A DNA stretch of 64,000 nt from Acidobacteriota bacterium (GTDB taxonomy: Bacteria > Acidobacteriota > Terriglobia > Acidiferrales > UBA7541), in assembly GCA_003165465.1 (NCBI GenBank), contig PLUM01000113.1:37196-101195 (forward strand), given 5' to 3'. The notes beneath the pieces were generated by a model. The model was not told the origin of the DNA. It did not search any database and was given only the letters and a program-made list of their open reading frames with translations. The first letter of the stretch is position 1; each line of letters opens with the position of its first letter. A program made the position numbers and the translations under genes. This document shows, piece by piece, positions 44,689 to 53,981 of this stretch.

Positions 44689-45824
44689 GACGACCCAACC
44701 TGTTCCGAACGGATTTGCGCCGTGCGCCCGGTCGAATGGAGTTCGCCGGCAATCGCGTGGGAACGGTGCCTGAATTTTTCAGACATTTTGATGCCTGCCG
44801 CGATCAGTGGTGCTTCCACCATGTGATAGAGCGCGACGGAAAGAGACACGAGCGTCGCGGCGAATATCGCGATTTGCAGCCCGACATGCAAGCTCCGGCA
44901 AACCGCAAACGCGATCCAGATCGCGAAGTAGTGGAGCAAATAGATTCCGTAGGAATATCGCGCGATTTCCCCGGTCAGGCGCGTGAGCGCATTTTCCCGC
45001 ATCTCACGAAAGAAACACACTCCCACACCGATCGTGAAGCATACGAACCACCCGGTCTCGATCGGCTGGTTGCCGGAGAGCCGCATGAATGCGGCGCAAC
45101 ACAGCGCCAGGAAAACAGGCCAGCACGCCGCCGGAAACAACCGGGGCTGGCGCCACAGTTTGTAGGCCACAATCCCCGGCAGAAAACACGGCGCGAATCG
45201 CGTGAATTTCAGGAGCGCTTCCGCCGGGGACCGGATGCCTCCTTCGCTCAGCGGCAGCATGCCCGTGGAAAATCCCACGGCAAACCAAAGCGCGACGGCC
45301 GACCACCAGAACGCAATCGTTCCCCATGCCGATTTCACACGCGACGCGAAAAGAAATAGCGCGGGCAACGCGACGTACATCTGAAGCTCGAGCGGCAAAC
45401 TCCACAAAATTCCGGGATTCGCTTTCTGGCGGGTCACATTCTGAACGAGCAAAAAGTTTGCAAGGAAGTTTCCCGCGGACTGGCGCATCAAATGGAATCC
45501 GCCAAATTGCAAGTCCGACGGAATCCGGAACAAAAAAACAAATGTGACGACCACGATGGCCAGCGGATAGATGCGAAAACACCGTCGGATCATAAAGGGA
45601 ACAAACAGCGAAGCGCCCGCCGCGCTCTGCCGCTCCAGCGAAAACATGAGCACGAGCGTCGTGTGCACAAAAAAGAGCATCACCCCGAGCAGCCCAAAAT
45701 CCGTGACCCGCACGTCCGCAGACCTCCAGTTAAAGAATTTCGCCAAGTGGAAGCCCACGACGAGCGTCACGGCAAACGACCGAAGCAGATCGAGGTTGCG
45801 GGAGTTTGTGGTTACTCTTTTCAT
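44685..45824 (-). CDS. Acyltransferase 3 family membrane protein
   Basis: Protein of 379 residues with about ten hydrophobic helices. The N-terminal RNLDLLRSFAVTLVVGFHLA and later ILWSLPLELQMYVALPALFL match the acyltransferase 3 (OafA/NodX) signature; the conserved histidine lies in the first helix and the arginine/glutamate pair in the second block. It O-acetylates or succinylates the polymer. Its stop overlaps the next start by four bases (ATGA). The position as first biosynthetic gene after the antiterminator gene is notable. Confidence 0.9.
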   Translation of the reverse strand: MKRVTTNSRNLDLLRSFAVTLVVGFHLAKFFNWRSADVRVTDFGLLGVMLFFVHTTLVLMFSLERQSAAGASLFVPFMIRRCFRIYPLAIVVVTFVFLFRIPSDLQFGGFHLMRQSAGNFLANFLLVQNVTRQKANPGILWSLPLELQMYVALPALFLFASRVKSAWGTIAFWWSAVALWFAVGFSTGMLPLSEGGIRSPAEALLKFTRFAPCFLPGIVAYKLWRQPRLFPAACWPVFLALCCAAFMRLSGNQPIETGWFVCFTIGVGVCFFREMRENALTRLTGEIARYSYGIYLLHYFAIWIAFAVCRSLHVGLQIAIFAATLVSLSVALYHMVEAPLIAAGIKMSEKFRHRSHAIAGELHSTGRTAQIRSEQVGSS

Positions 45825-45838
45825 GTAGCACGAGTCTT

Positions 45839-45915
45839 TAGTAGCGCGGGCTTCAGCCTGCGGGGTTTCGTCCTTGCAAAGATTAACCCCCGCAGGCTGA
45901 AGCCCGCGCTACTTA
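45839..45915. repeat. Family B-like inverted repeat inside the polysaccharide operon
   Basis: TAGTAGCGCGGGCTTCAGCC followed by TGCGGGGTTT pairs with AACCCCCGCAGGCTGAAGCC followed by CGCGCTACTTA. The arms are about 30 bases with a 16-base centre. It lies between the antiterminator gene and the first biosynthetic gene, so it could be a regulated terminator. Confidence 0.8.
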
Positions 45916-45918
45916 CCC

Positions 45919-46500
45919 CTAGGCGGAGGCGGAAATTGGCAGCGGCAATCCTGGCGCCAGAAAGGGCCCGATTCTCTCCACATTCGAAACATCGATCTCG
46001 ACTGCGGCGGACCGGCCGAGCATCTCCATGGAAACGACCAGCCGGGCCACACCCTTCTGACGAATGAGCATTCCTTCCAGTCCCATCAAAGGGCCCGTTT
46101 TGACCCTCACACGATCTCCACGTTGCAAAAACGGATGCGTTTCAACGGCAAGGCGGCTTTCGACCATCTGCCGGACGGCATTGAGTTGCGACTGCAGAAC
46201 AATTTCCGGATGTCCGCCCCATCCCACGATACGAACGATTCCGGGCGTGGTGAGTATGGGAAGCTGGCGATCCATCCCCTCGCAGATAAACACGTAACCG
46301 GGAAACAACGGAAGCCATAAAACCTTCGCGCGATCCCGCCATCGGCGCAGAGAACGATAAAGGGGAAGGTAGATTTCGTAGCCCTTATTCGACAGCGCCA
46401 GTGCGACGGATTTCTCATGCTGGTGGTGCGTAAAAAGTGAGTACCAGTTGGAGGCAAGGTTCGCGCGCTGAATTCCGATTTTCGTATCCGCCAAGTGCAC
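45919..46500 (-). CDS. NusG/RfaH-family transcription antiterminator (UpxY-like)
   Basis: Protein of 193 residues. The N-terminal NGN domain has NWYSLFTHHQHEKSVALALS, NKGYEIYLPLYRSLRRW and LPLFPGYVFI; the C-terminal KOW domain has FLQRGDRVRVKTGPLMGLEG. UpxY-type specialised NusG proteins are usually the first gene of a capsule or exopolysaccharide operon and let RNA polymerase read through long, Rho-sensitive units. That is exactly its position here. It is likely to act on its own downstream operon. Confidence 0.93.
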   Translation of the reverse strand: MHLADTKIGIQRANLASNWYSLFTHHQHEKSVALALSNKGYEIYLPLYRSLRRWRDRAKVLWLPLFPGYVFICEGMDRQLPILTTPGIVRIVGWGGHPEIVLQSQLNAVRQMVESRLAVETHPFLQRGDRVRVKTGPLMGLEGMLIRQKGVARLVVSMEMLGRSAAVEIDVSNVERIGPFLAPGLPLPISASA

Positions 46501-46867
46501 GTAGCTCCGCCGTTTGACTTACGGGAAGGTCCGTCCCAAAACGCCGGAACTTCTATATTAGAGGACCGTCCCAATTCGCGCTCGATATCCGCGCCACGCC
46601 AACCGATCCAGCGCGGTCCGTTGCAAATTAGTTGCAACTTTCCATAAAATCCGAGGAGCACAGTAGACATTCCCCCGCGACCAAACAATAGGCAAGACGC
46701 CCATTCAGCCCCCAATGACAATTCGCCGGACGCACTCATGACAGACATACTTTCCCGCACGGGCGATTGTGCCCCGTCAATAGTCACGTTTAGTGACAGA
46801 TAACCACGAATATCCTTGCCTCATAAAGCAGTTTCGTGTAGGCTCTTTAACAAATGTGGGGTTATCC
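46501..46867. promoter_or_regulatory. Divergent control region of the polysaccharide locus
   Basis: No gene lies in these 367 bases between the antiterminator and the LuxR-type regulator. Three candidate sites are visible: a 19-base inverted repeat GTTGCAA-ATTAG-TTGCAAC (46620-46638), a direct repeat CCGTCCCAA (46531-46539 and 46565-46573, 34 bases apart), and a TCAC-GTTTA-GTGA inverted repeat near 46782-46794, next to the LuxR gene. These may bind the LuxR-type protein encoded to the right. Confidence 0.45.
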
Positions 46868-47575
46868 ATGAGTCAGTTACCTCAACCGCGGAGAGGAAGC
46901 AGCATCAGCGTCCTGATCGCGGACGCGGATCGCATGAGCGCGCACCTGATTGCGGACGGCCTTACCCGCAGCCGCCATGACATCAGCGTGGTCGGCGTTT
47001 CCAACAGTTCCGACGAAACCATCCGGGAACTGGAAAGGATCCGGCCCGACGTCGCTCTGATTAACGCGCACCTTGAAGACGGCCAGCTGAAGGGTTACCA
47101 CGTCCTGCAATACCTGCAACTGCTGCCTCGCAAGACCGTTGCCGTGATGTTGATTCCCATCTCCGAGCGAGAACTGGTGGTCGATGCATTTCGGGGCGGC
47201 GCCAGGGGAGTTTTCTGCCGCCTCCAGTCCATCAAATTGCTGCCAAAATGCATTCGAACTGTGCACGAAGGACAGATCTGGGCGGACGCACGGAATTTGG
47301 CCTTCATCCTTGATTTCATCACTACGCTCAAACCCTTGCGGCTCATCAAATCAGGCGGCGGAATGGCGCGGCTGACGCCCCGGGAAGTGGAAGTCGTCCA
47401 TCTGCTGGCCGAAGGATTGAGCACGCGCGAGATCAGCCAGAAACTAGCCGTTACCGCGCATACAATTCGAAATTATCTGAGCGCGATCTACGAAAAACTT
47501 GGCGTCTCCAGCCGGGTCGAACTGGTTCTCTATGCCGTGGCCCGCGAAAACCTCGATAGCCCATTGGCGGATTAA
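46868..47575 (+). CDS. LuxR/NarL-type regulator with degenerate receiver domain
   Basis: From the ATG at 46868, 235 residues. Residues 13-130 have the receiver fold (SVLIADADRMSAHLIADGL, VVGVSNSSDETIRELERIRP), but the phospho-acceptor aspartate is Asn66 (DVALINAHLED), and the conserved Thr/Ser and Lys positions are replaced by Leu-Ile and Arg. Residues about 170-228 are a canonical LuxR HTH (LTPREVEVVHLLAEGLSTRE, then VTAHTIRNYLSAIYEKLGVS). It therefore probably responds without phosphorylation. It is divergent from the polysaccharide operon and is its likely regulator. No kinase gene adjoins it. Confidence 0.9.
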   Translation: MSQLPQPRRGSSISVLIADADRMSAHLIADGLTRSRHDISVVGVSNSSDETIRELERIRPDVALINAHLEDGQLKGYHVLQYLQLLPRKTVAVMLIPISERELVVDAFRGGARGVFCRLQSIKLLPKCIRTVHEGQIWADARNLAFILDFITTLKPLRLIKSGGGMARLTPREVEVVHLLAEGLSTREISQKLAVTAHTIRNYLSAIYEKLGVSSRVELVLYAVARENLDSPLAD

Positions 47576-47750
47576 GCAGGCGACGCCCGAGGTTCTTCCC
47601 TTTCCATGCACCAGGATTAACCCCGTGTACTTTGTTCCCTGAATTCCCCCGGCAATCGATACAATCATGACAATCATGCGGAGGCGCGATGGATGCGCTA
47701 CCGCGCGGAGCGCAAGCGATGGCCGGAAACGGCCGGGGAGAAAGCCAAAG

Positions 47751-48140
47751 ATGAGCCATTCGGACCGGTACGAACGCGGACTGGCGAAATTCGTGGAAAT
47801 GTACGGAGAACGGGCCACTGCATTTCTCCGATCATTCGAAGGGATTGCTCCCGATCTGGGAACATACGTCGTGGAATTTGGCTTCGGAGACATTCACTGC
47901 CGTCCCGGGCTTAGTCTGCAATCCCGCGAAATCGCGACAGTCGCCGCGCTCACTGCGCTGGGCACCGCGGGGCCGCAACTTCGCGCGCACATTCACGGCG
48001 CGCTGAACGTGGGCTGCTCGGAACAGGAAGTGGTCGAGGTCATCATGCAGATGGCCTTGTACGCGGGATTTCCGGCGGCCATCAACGGCATTCAGGCCGC
48101 GCGCGAAGTTTTCCTGGAGCGCGGTCATCGTGCAGGATGA
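47751..48140 (+). CDS. Carboxymuconolactone decarboxylase-family protein
   Basis: From the ATG at 47751, 129 residues, one CMD domain: [20 protein letters not shown], the acidic-helix region [20 protein letters not shown] and [20 protein letters not shown]. Only one cysteine is present, so it resembles 4-carboxymuconolactone decarboxylase (PcaC) more than the CxxC-containing AhpD peroxidases. The role in metabolism is not clear from context. Confidence 0.85.
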   Translation: MSHSDRYERGLAKFVEMYGERATAFLRSFEGIAPDLGTYVVEFGFGDIHCRPGLSLQSREIATVAALTALGTAGPQLRAHIHGALNVGCSEQEVVEVIMQMALYAGFPAAINGIQAAREVFLERGHRAG

Positions 48141-48307
48141 GGCCAGGAGCGTCGTCTGGGGCATGCCCGGCTTTGTCGCGCGCGCCGGCCTGGCAGAAAA
48201 AATCCTGCACCTCGATCAGATCGCCGGCGAAATCATTCACCGCGTCGCCGCCAAACCTTCGCTTCAGCTCAGCCGCCAAGGCTAGAAGGTATTGCATAAC
48301 CTGACGG

Positions 48308-48381
48308 AAGGCCCCGCCTCTGAAGAGGCGAGCTACAACAATCCGCAAATGTTGTAGCCCGGGTCTTCAGACCCGGGGTCT
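48308..48381. repeat. Extragenic inverted repeat related to family B
   Basis: GCCTCTGAAGAGGCGAGCTA is followed by CAACA-ATCCGCAAA-TGTTG and TAGCCCGGGTCTTCAGACCC. Two nested hairpins (GCCTC/GAGGC-type and CCGGGTCT/AGACCCGG) surround CTACAACA/TGTTGTAG. It follows the CMD gene. Confidence 0.65.
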
Positions 48382-48963
48382 TTCTTGCACCGATCGAACA
48401 TCTCTTCCCTGGCTTCCCTGAAAAGACTCCCGCACGAAATCTTTCGACGGATTCCAAATTGGGCTGTGCAACAGCTTCCAGGAATCCGTCCCACGGAACT
48501 AAGAATCGCTCATATCCTCTTGACCAGTCCCGTAAGGGACGAAAGAACGTAGCCCACCGCGTGAGCGGGGGCTTTCCTCATCCTTCTTTATTCCATCTTT
48601 CACGATCACGCGATTGTGTGACGCAGGACACAGCAATTCAATTTGAGCAATACAATAATCCGCCGCAATGACTGGCTGCTCGCATTCACGACAACTTTTG
48701 TCGAGAAATGTGTCGTGCAAATACGATTGCAATGACCACGATGAACTCTTCGTGGAACGGCGGGAGTGTGGTGTAGATAGATTAGTGTTCATTAAAATAG
48801 GGATTGACGTCACATCAGCATTTGGCGTATTGTGCCGACAAATCGAAGTCGCCAATTCCTGCCAGGGATGGGGCGATTTCGGGTGGATTTCAAAGTTTTC
48901 GTAATCGTAATGGGGCGTGTCAGGGGAGCTACATCGGCTCAAATCTCACTTGAGGGGTGGTGT
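48382..48963. other. Intergenic region upstream of the second TonB receptor
   Basis: A family D element (CCAGTCCCGTAAGGGACGAA, then GTAGCCCACCGCGTGAGCGG) lies at about 48520-48585. The remainder is comparatively AT-rich and contains no frame I can defend as a gene; a minus-strand frame of 147 residues runs into the repeat and has no family match. The region probably contains the receptor's promoter. Confidence 0.4.
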
Positions 48964-51900
48964 ATGAATCGAATTCGCTTAATCTTCTTTTTCACCATGG
49001 CTTTGCTGCTCTGCGTGGGAAGCGCCTTCGCCCAGGAAACCACGGGCGGCCTGCAGGGAACGATCAAGGACCCCACAGGAGCGGTGGTGCCACACGCGAA
49101 AGTATCGGTAACCGGCAGCTCCATGGTCGGCAGCAAGGAAGCCGAAACGGACGATGTCGGCTACTATCGGTTCGCCAACCTCCCTCCCGGCAACTATACG
49201 ATCACGGTCACGGCAACGGGCTTCTCGACCGAAAAACACCAATTGGTCCTGGAAGTAGGTCACCTGCCCAGCATTGATTTTTCGCTCAAAGTGGGAAAGA
49301 CCGAAGAGCTGATTGAGGTAACCGCCGCGATTCCGCAAATTGATTTGACTACAAATACTTCGACTCAGAACATAACGGAAGACGTGATCGCGCAGGTTCC
49401 GCACGGACGGTCCTTCCAATCGGTCATCCAGTTCGCCCCCTCGGCGCGCAATGAACCTTTGATGGGGAATTCCTCTATGAGCAACGGAACCGGCGGCGGT
49501 GTTCCAGGCAGCACATCCAATGGAGGCGACCACGGCTTCTCGGTAGCCGGCGGGGCCGACTCCGAGAACTCCTACCTTGTGGAAGGCCAGGAAACGGCCA
49601 ACCTGATTGGCGGCTACTCGCACACCAATGTTCCCTTTGACTTCGTCCAGGAAATGGAGATCAAGAACTCGGGGATTCAAGCCGAGTACGGGGGTGCGCT
49701 AGGTGGGGTGGTCAATGTGATTATGAAGAAGGGGAAGTCGGCCGGGAACGAGTACCACGGTTCGGTCTTCGCTCAGTTTGAAAACCAGGCAATGGATGCC
49801 AGGGGATCCACGTTCGTACAGTACGACCCCAACGCCACTCAAACAACCACGAGTTGGGGTGCGATCGATCCCACTTTCCAGGAATATGTGCCCAAGAAAG
49901 ACAAGACCAGCGATGTCATGCCCGGGTTTACGTTCGGCGGACCGATCTGGAAGGATCGCATCTATGGAATCGTGGGGTTCAATCCGGAATTCAATGACCA
50001 AGAGCGCACTGTGGACTACACATCCCTGAATAACGGGGTAGGGTTAGTGGCTTTCAGCCGGAATACGCAGACCTATTACACCTATGGGCGTATTGATGCA
50101 GAGGTAACCAAGAAAATTCGCGTGTATGGTTCCTGGCTGTATCAGCTTCAGAAACAGTACGGCACGAATCTGCCGTTTCCAGACTCGACGAACGGCCCTA
50201 TAAACACCAGCCTGACAACTCCAACGTCCGCTTACCCGCACGGCGTGGGCTATACGGCTCCGAACTCCACGACCAACGTGGGCGCGGATTTCACGATTAC
50301 ACCGCAGCTGATTGCCACCGCGCGGTTCGGGTATTACTTTGAAAACTACCACGACTTTGGCCTACCCACTTCCGGCACCCTCACAATATGGAACACCGAT
50401 GGTGTGGGCGCCACTGACGCTCTGGGGAATCCGCTGCCGCCTTCCTTGCAGCAAACAGGTGGCTACTCGAACATTGCCTATAGCCCGAGCTTCACCAAGC
50501 GCGATGCGAGCAAAGGCATTCAAGTTGACGGGGACCTAGCCTGGTTCAAGAGCGGATGGGCGGGAACGCACAATTTCAAGTTCGGCTATCAGCTGAGCCG
50601 TCTCAGCAATTACATTGTGCAGAACTACAGCGTGCCGGACGTCAATTACAATGTCGGTTTCGGATCTGCCGCCAGCTATAATTCCGTTGGACCCACGGGT
50701 GCGGCCAATTGCGCGCCGTTCATCGCACTCTACGGCTATTGCCAAGGGCAGTATGGTTACATCACCATCACGGACGCAGGGACCGTTGGAGCAGCCACCA
50801 GCTACAATCACTCCTTATTCGCGCAGGATGCCTGGACTGTCGGAAGGGGCATCACGATCAATGTCGGTCTCCGCGTCGAGAAGGAATGGCTGCCGGCCGA
50901 GAACCAGCCCAGCGGCGGGATCAGCCATCCCATCAACTTCGGATGGGGCGACAAAATTGCTCCCCGCCTCGGAATGACCTGGGATCCCTTCCGGAACGGA
51001 AAGATGAAGGTGTTCGGCGGCTATGGGCAGTTCTACGACGAGATGAAGCTGAACCTGGCGATCAGTTCATTTGGCGGGGCCTATTGGAACAACTGCTATT
51101 ATGCCCTGAGTACTTCGAACGTGGCTTCCATCGCGCCAGTATTCGATAGCACTGGGAGGTACTGCCCCGGCGTCGGCAACGATCCGACGGCCCAGGCTAA
51201 TTTCGGAGGCGCTACTCCTAGCGGCATCACTTTCCTGGAGAACCAAAACTACCGTACCAACCCTACAACCTGTTCGACCTGCACGCTCACCGAAGAGGGT
51301 GTGGCTCCGGGCCTCAAGCCATATAAGCAGCATGAATATACCCTGGGCGTAGACTATCAAGTGACCCCAACGCTGGCCTTTGAGGCCCGCTATGATCGCC
51401 GGCGCCTCGACCACGTGATCGAAGACTCAGCATTGTACAACGCGAGCGCCTCCAGCGAGACTTTCGTCATCGTCAACCCAGGCCAAGGTGTCAACGCCAC
51501 GTACAACAGTTTCTACAATTTCCTGTACGGGCTCACTGGATCAAACCAAATAAATTGTTCCCCAACCACAACCCCGGCCTGCCCGAACATAATTCCAGCG
51601 CAGCGGGATTATGACGGCCTCGAGTTCCGCCTGACCAAGGCTCCCACAAAACATTGGTCGGGAATGGTCTCCTATACCTACAGCAGGTTGTGGGGCAATT
51701 ACTCGGGCTTAACCAGTTCGGACCAATCCGACGGCGGCGGTGGCCGCAACTCGCCCAACAACAGCCGCTCGTTCGACGAACCGTACTTCTCGTGGAGCGC
51801 CAACGGCACGTCTTCCAGTGGACTGCTGCCCACCGATCGCCCGCATACGTTTAAGGGCTATGCTTATTATGAGTTAGGTTGGCTGAAGAGCCTGACGACT

Positions 51901-52455
51901 GACTTCGGAATCTTTCAGATAGCCTACAGCGGCTCGCCGGAGACCAGTTACATGGATGTGGGCCAATCCGCTGGGGGATATGTCCCCATTACATACGGAG
52001 GCGGCGCGTACCCGGTTGACGTTGTCGGCCGCGGCCAGTGGGTGGATGTCACACAGAATCCCGCTACCGGCTTGATCACGGCCAGCAGCCCGTACACCAA
52101 GCGAACCCCGTGGTACGTCCAGACGGATTTCGACATCACGCAGAACTACAAGATAAGCGAGGGGAAAACCCTGAGCTTCACAGCCACGGTTACTAACGTG
52201 CTGAACCAGCGTTCGGTAACTTCCGTGGGAGAGAATATCGACAGCTACTATGCCAATTACTACATCACGCCAGGCGGATATACACTTGCGGCGGGCACAC
52301 CCTTCTACGCTGCCGCCATGGCGCCATATAACTATGTGGCGCTAATGAACGCGAGCTCAAGCGGTGGTCCGCTCACGGTTTCCAGTGCCTACGGCCAGCC
52401 AAATCGGTTTCAGGCTGGCCGGACCATCCGCTTGGGACTGCGGTTCCAATTCTAA
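48964..52455 (+). CDS. Oar-like TonB-dependent receptor, second copy
   Basis: From the ATG at 48964 (GAGGGG box) 1163 residues. A signal peptide (LIFFFTMALLLCVGSAFAQ) precedes a carboxypeptidase-regulatory Ig-like domain (GGLQGTIKDPTGAVVPHAKV), a plug domain with AQVPHGRSFQSVIQFAPSAR and VEGQETANLIGGYSHTNVPF, and a beta-barrel that ends in IRLGLRFQF. The architecture equals that of the receptor at 21.4-24.9 kb but the plug sequences differ strongly, so the ligands probably differ. It appears monocistronic; two terminators follow. Confidence 0.93.
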   Translation: MNRIRLIFFFTMALLLCVGSAFAQETTGGLQGTIKDPTGAVVPHAKVSVTGSSMVGSKEAETDDVGYYRFANLPPGNYTITVTATGFSTEKHQLVLEVGHLPSIDFSLKVGKTEELIEVTAAIPQIDLTTNTSTQNITEDVIAQVPHGRSFQSVIQFAPSARNEPLMGNSSMSNGTGGGVPGSTSNGGDHGFSVAGGADSENSYLVEGQETANLIGGYSHTNVPFDFVQEMEIKNSGIQAEYGGALGGVVNVIMKKGKSAGNEYHGSVFAQFENQAMDARGSTFVQYDPNATQTTTSWGAIDPTFQEYVPKKDKTSDVMPGFTFGGPIWKDRIYGIVGFNPEFNDQERTVDYTSLNNGVGLVAFSRNTQTYYTYGRIDAEVTKKIRVYGSWLYQLQKQYGTNLPFPDSTNGPINTSLTTPTSAYPHGVGYTAPNSTTNVGADFTITPQLIATARFGYYFENYHDFGLPTSGTLTIWNTDGVGATDALGNPLPPSLQQTGGYSNIAYSPSFTKRDASKGIQVDGDLAWFKSGWAGTHNFKFGYQLSRLSNYIVQNYSVPDVNYNVGFGSAASYNSVGPTGAANCAPFIALYGYCQGQYGYITITDAGTVGAATSYNHSLFAQDAWTVGRGITINVGLRVEKEWLPAENQPSGGISHPINFGWGDKIAPRLGMTWDPFRNGKMKVFGGYGQFYDEMKLNLAISSFGGAYWNNCYYALSTSNVASIAPVFDSTGRYCPGVGNDPTAQANFGGATPSGITFLENQNYRTNPTTCSTCTLTEEGVAPGLKPYKQHEYTLGVDYQVTPTLAFEARYDRRRLDHVIEDSALYNASASSETFVIVNPGQGVNATYNSFYNFLYGLTGSNQINCSPTTTPACPNIIPAQRDYDGLEFRLTKAPTKHWSGMVSYTYSRLWGNYSGLTSSDQSDGGGGRNSPNNSRSFDEPYFSWSANGTSSSGLLPTDRPHTFKGYAYYELGWLKSLTTDFGIFQIAYSGSPETSYMDVGQSAGGYVPITYGGGAYPVDVVGRGQWVDVTQNPATGLITASSPYTKRTPWYVQTDFDITQNYKISEGKTLSFTATVTNVLNQRSVTSVGENIDSYYANYYITPGGYTLAAGTPFYAAAMAPYNYVALMNASSSGGPLTVSSAYGQPNRFQAGRTIRLGLRFQF

Positions 52456-52473
52456 CCGTACGCAAAAAATGAG

Positions 52474-52507
52474 AAAGGGGCCGGTCTTAGGATCGGCCCC
52501 TTTTTTC
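52474..52507 (+). terminator. Intrinsic terminator after the TonB receptor gene
   Basis: AAAGGGGCCG with CGGCCCCTTT, extended by a GTC/GAT inner pairing around TTAG, followed by a run of T (TTTTTTC). It lies 18 bases after the stop codon. Confidence 0.88.
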
Positions 52508-52522
52508 TTGAGTTCGCATGGG

Positions 52523-52564
52523 AAAGAGCGGCCCGGCATTGAGCCGGGCCGCTCTTTCTTTTTT
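52523..52564 (+). terminator. Second intrinsic terminator in tandem
   Basis: AAAGAGCGGCCCGGC with GCCGGGCCGCTCTTT around ATTGA, then CTTTTTTATT. A perfect 15-pair stem. Two strong terminators in a row point to a highly expressed receptor gene. Confidence 0.88.
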
Positions 52565-52690
52565 ATTGCGCGGTTACGGGGCGTTGTTGCGATGAAGCGG
52601 ATTGATTGGCCGGCAATGGTTTCGCCGTCGGGCGGGACACGTAGCGCGGGCTTCACAGGTTGCGGAAAAAGTCGGTTCGGGGCGGGTTTT

Positions 52691-52788
52691 AGTAGCACAG
52701 GCACTTTGCCTGTGCGGTTTTTCCGATCGATGGCGTGATGGATGCGCGAAGGTCCAGAAAACCGCACAGGCAAATTGCCTGTGCTACT
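52691..52788. repeat. Family B composite inverted repeat, second full copy
   Basis: AGTAGCACAGGCACTTTGCC then TGTGCGGTTTTTCC at the left; ACCGCACAGGCAAATTGCCT then GTGCTACT at the right. The stem-loop centre GATGGCGTGATGGATGCGCG corresponds base for base, with few changes, to that at 30929-31028. A TTTTTCCGCAGGCTG tail links it with family A's outer arm. Confidence 0.85.
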
Positions 52789-52835
52789 TTTTCCGCAGGC
52801 TGCCCTTCACGCGTGCTCAGGGTAAAAAGCCCGCG

Positions 52836-53783
52836 CTATTCCAGGCCCAGCAATTTCTGGCTGTTCGCGCCCAAGATGCGTTCCGCTTCGCCTGCGGGAA
52901 GGCTGGATTCACCTATGTAATCGACGCACCGCTTGAAGGCGTCGTCGCGCCAGAAGGGGTAGTCCGTGCCCATCAGGAGATGGTCGGTGCCGACCAGTTC
53001 CTGCGTGCAGCGCAGCGCGGACGGGCTGGCGTTCACCGTGTCATACCAGAAATATTGTGCCTGTTGGCTGGGCGGCAGGGCCGAGGGCGAAAGGAAATGG
53101 TCCTGCAAATGGTCGAGCCGTGCGGCGAGAAACGGGGCGAATCCACCGAGATGCGGCAGAATGATCTTGATGTCCGGAAAGCGGCTGGGGAAATTCGCCT
53201 GCATGAATTGCAACATGCAGACCGTGTCTTCGAGCGGCGCGCCGACCGGCCATGCAAGATGCGTGGACTCGAGAAGTTGCGATCCGAGGCTGCCTCCGGT
53301 GGGGTGAATGAAGAGGACGGCTTTGCGGCGATTCAGCTCGGCGAAAAATTCGTCGAAGGCCGGGTCGGCGATGCTCCGTCCGAGGACAAACGTGCCGGCC
53401 GTCACGCCCACCATGCCGAGGTCGTCGAGGGCGCGGCGCGTTTCGTCGATCGACGCGCGGACGTGCGGCAGCGGCGTGCAGGCAAAGGCCGCGAAGCGCT
53501 TCGGATATTCGCGGACGATGTGCGCGTACATATCGTTGGCGAGCCGAGCGGCATCCACCGCGTCGTTTTCCTTCTCGAAATAGGGGAGCTGGCCGGAGAT
53601 GGAAAGAATCTGCATGTCCACCTGCGAACGGTCCATGTGGCGGAAATGCGCTTCCAGGCCGCTGAAGCCCGTGGCCTCCAGCTTCATCTTCCGGATCAGG
53701 CCGGTGACGTGGCTTGCGCCATACAGGTCCAGACGGTCGAGATATTCCAAAGGAAAATAATGCGCATGAATGTCGATCCTCAA
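52836..53783 (-). CDS. Amidohydrolase-2 family enzyme (ACMSD-like)
   Basis: 315 residues from a TTG at 53783, chosen because GGAAGG lies seven bases upstream and the fold starts at once with the metal motif DIHAHYFP. Later blocks include FIHPTGGSLGS, IILPHLGGFAPFLAARLDHL and the acidic metal ligand in LLMGTDYPFWRDD. The family includes 2-amino-3-carboxymuconate 6-semialdehyde decarboxylase and gamma-resorcylate decarboxylase, metal-dependent and cytoplasmic. The substrate is unknown. It is divergent from the FAD oxidoreductase gene. Confidence 0.87.
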   Translation of the reverse strand: MRIDIHAHYFPLEYLDRLDLYGASHVTGLIRKMKLEATGFSGLEAHFRHMDRSQVDMQILSISGQLPYFEKENDAVDAARLANDMYAHIVREYPKRFAAFACTPLPHVRASIDETRRALDDLGMVGVTAGTFVLGRSIADPAFDEFFAELNRRKAVLFIHPTGGSLGSQLLESTHLAWPVGAPLEDTVCMLQFMQANFPSRFPDIKIILPHLGGFAPFLAARLDHLQDHFLSPSALPPSQQAQYFWYDTVNASPSALRCTQELVGTDHLLMGTDYPFWRDDAFKRCVDYIGESSLPAGEAERILGANSQKLLGLE

Positions 53784-53981
53784 GGAAATCCTTCCAGGTC
53801 GGAATTTTTCGGGTTTCAAATACTCAAGCCAGCGGCTCCGCAATGCGCGCAAGTATACAATGCGCAGTTTGCAAGTCCATCGCGATTCCTCCATTAAGCA
53901 ACAGGCGGTTGACACTGCGCCATGCACGGCATATGTTCTTGCGCACGGTCGAAATCAAAATCGCACATTCGGGTGAATCGC

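Noticed and set aside
48499-48942. A 147-residue minus-strand frame with three cysteines, suggestive of a zinc-binding protein
   Set aside because: Its C-terminal third translates a family D repeat and no homologous fold is recognisable.
52602-53897. A 431-residue plus-strand frame opposite the amidohydrolase
   Set aside because: Covers a repeat element and the antisense of a recognised enzyme; composition is Arg/Gly/Ala-rich.
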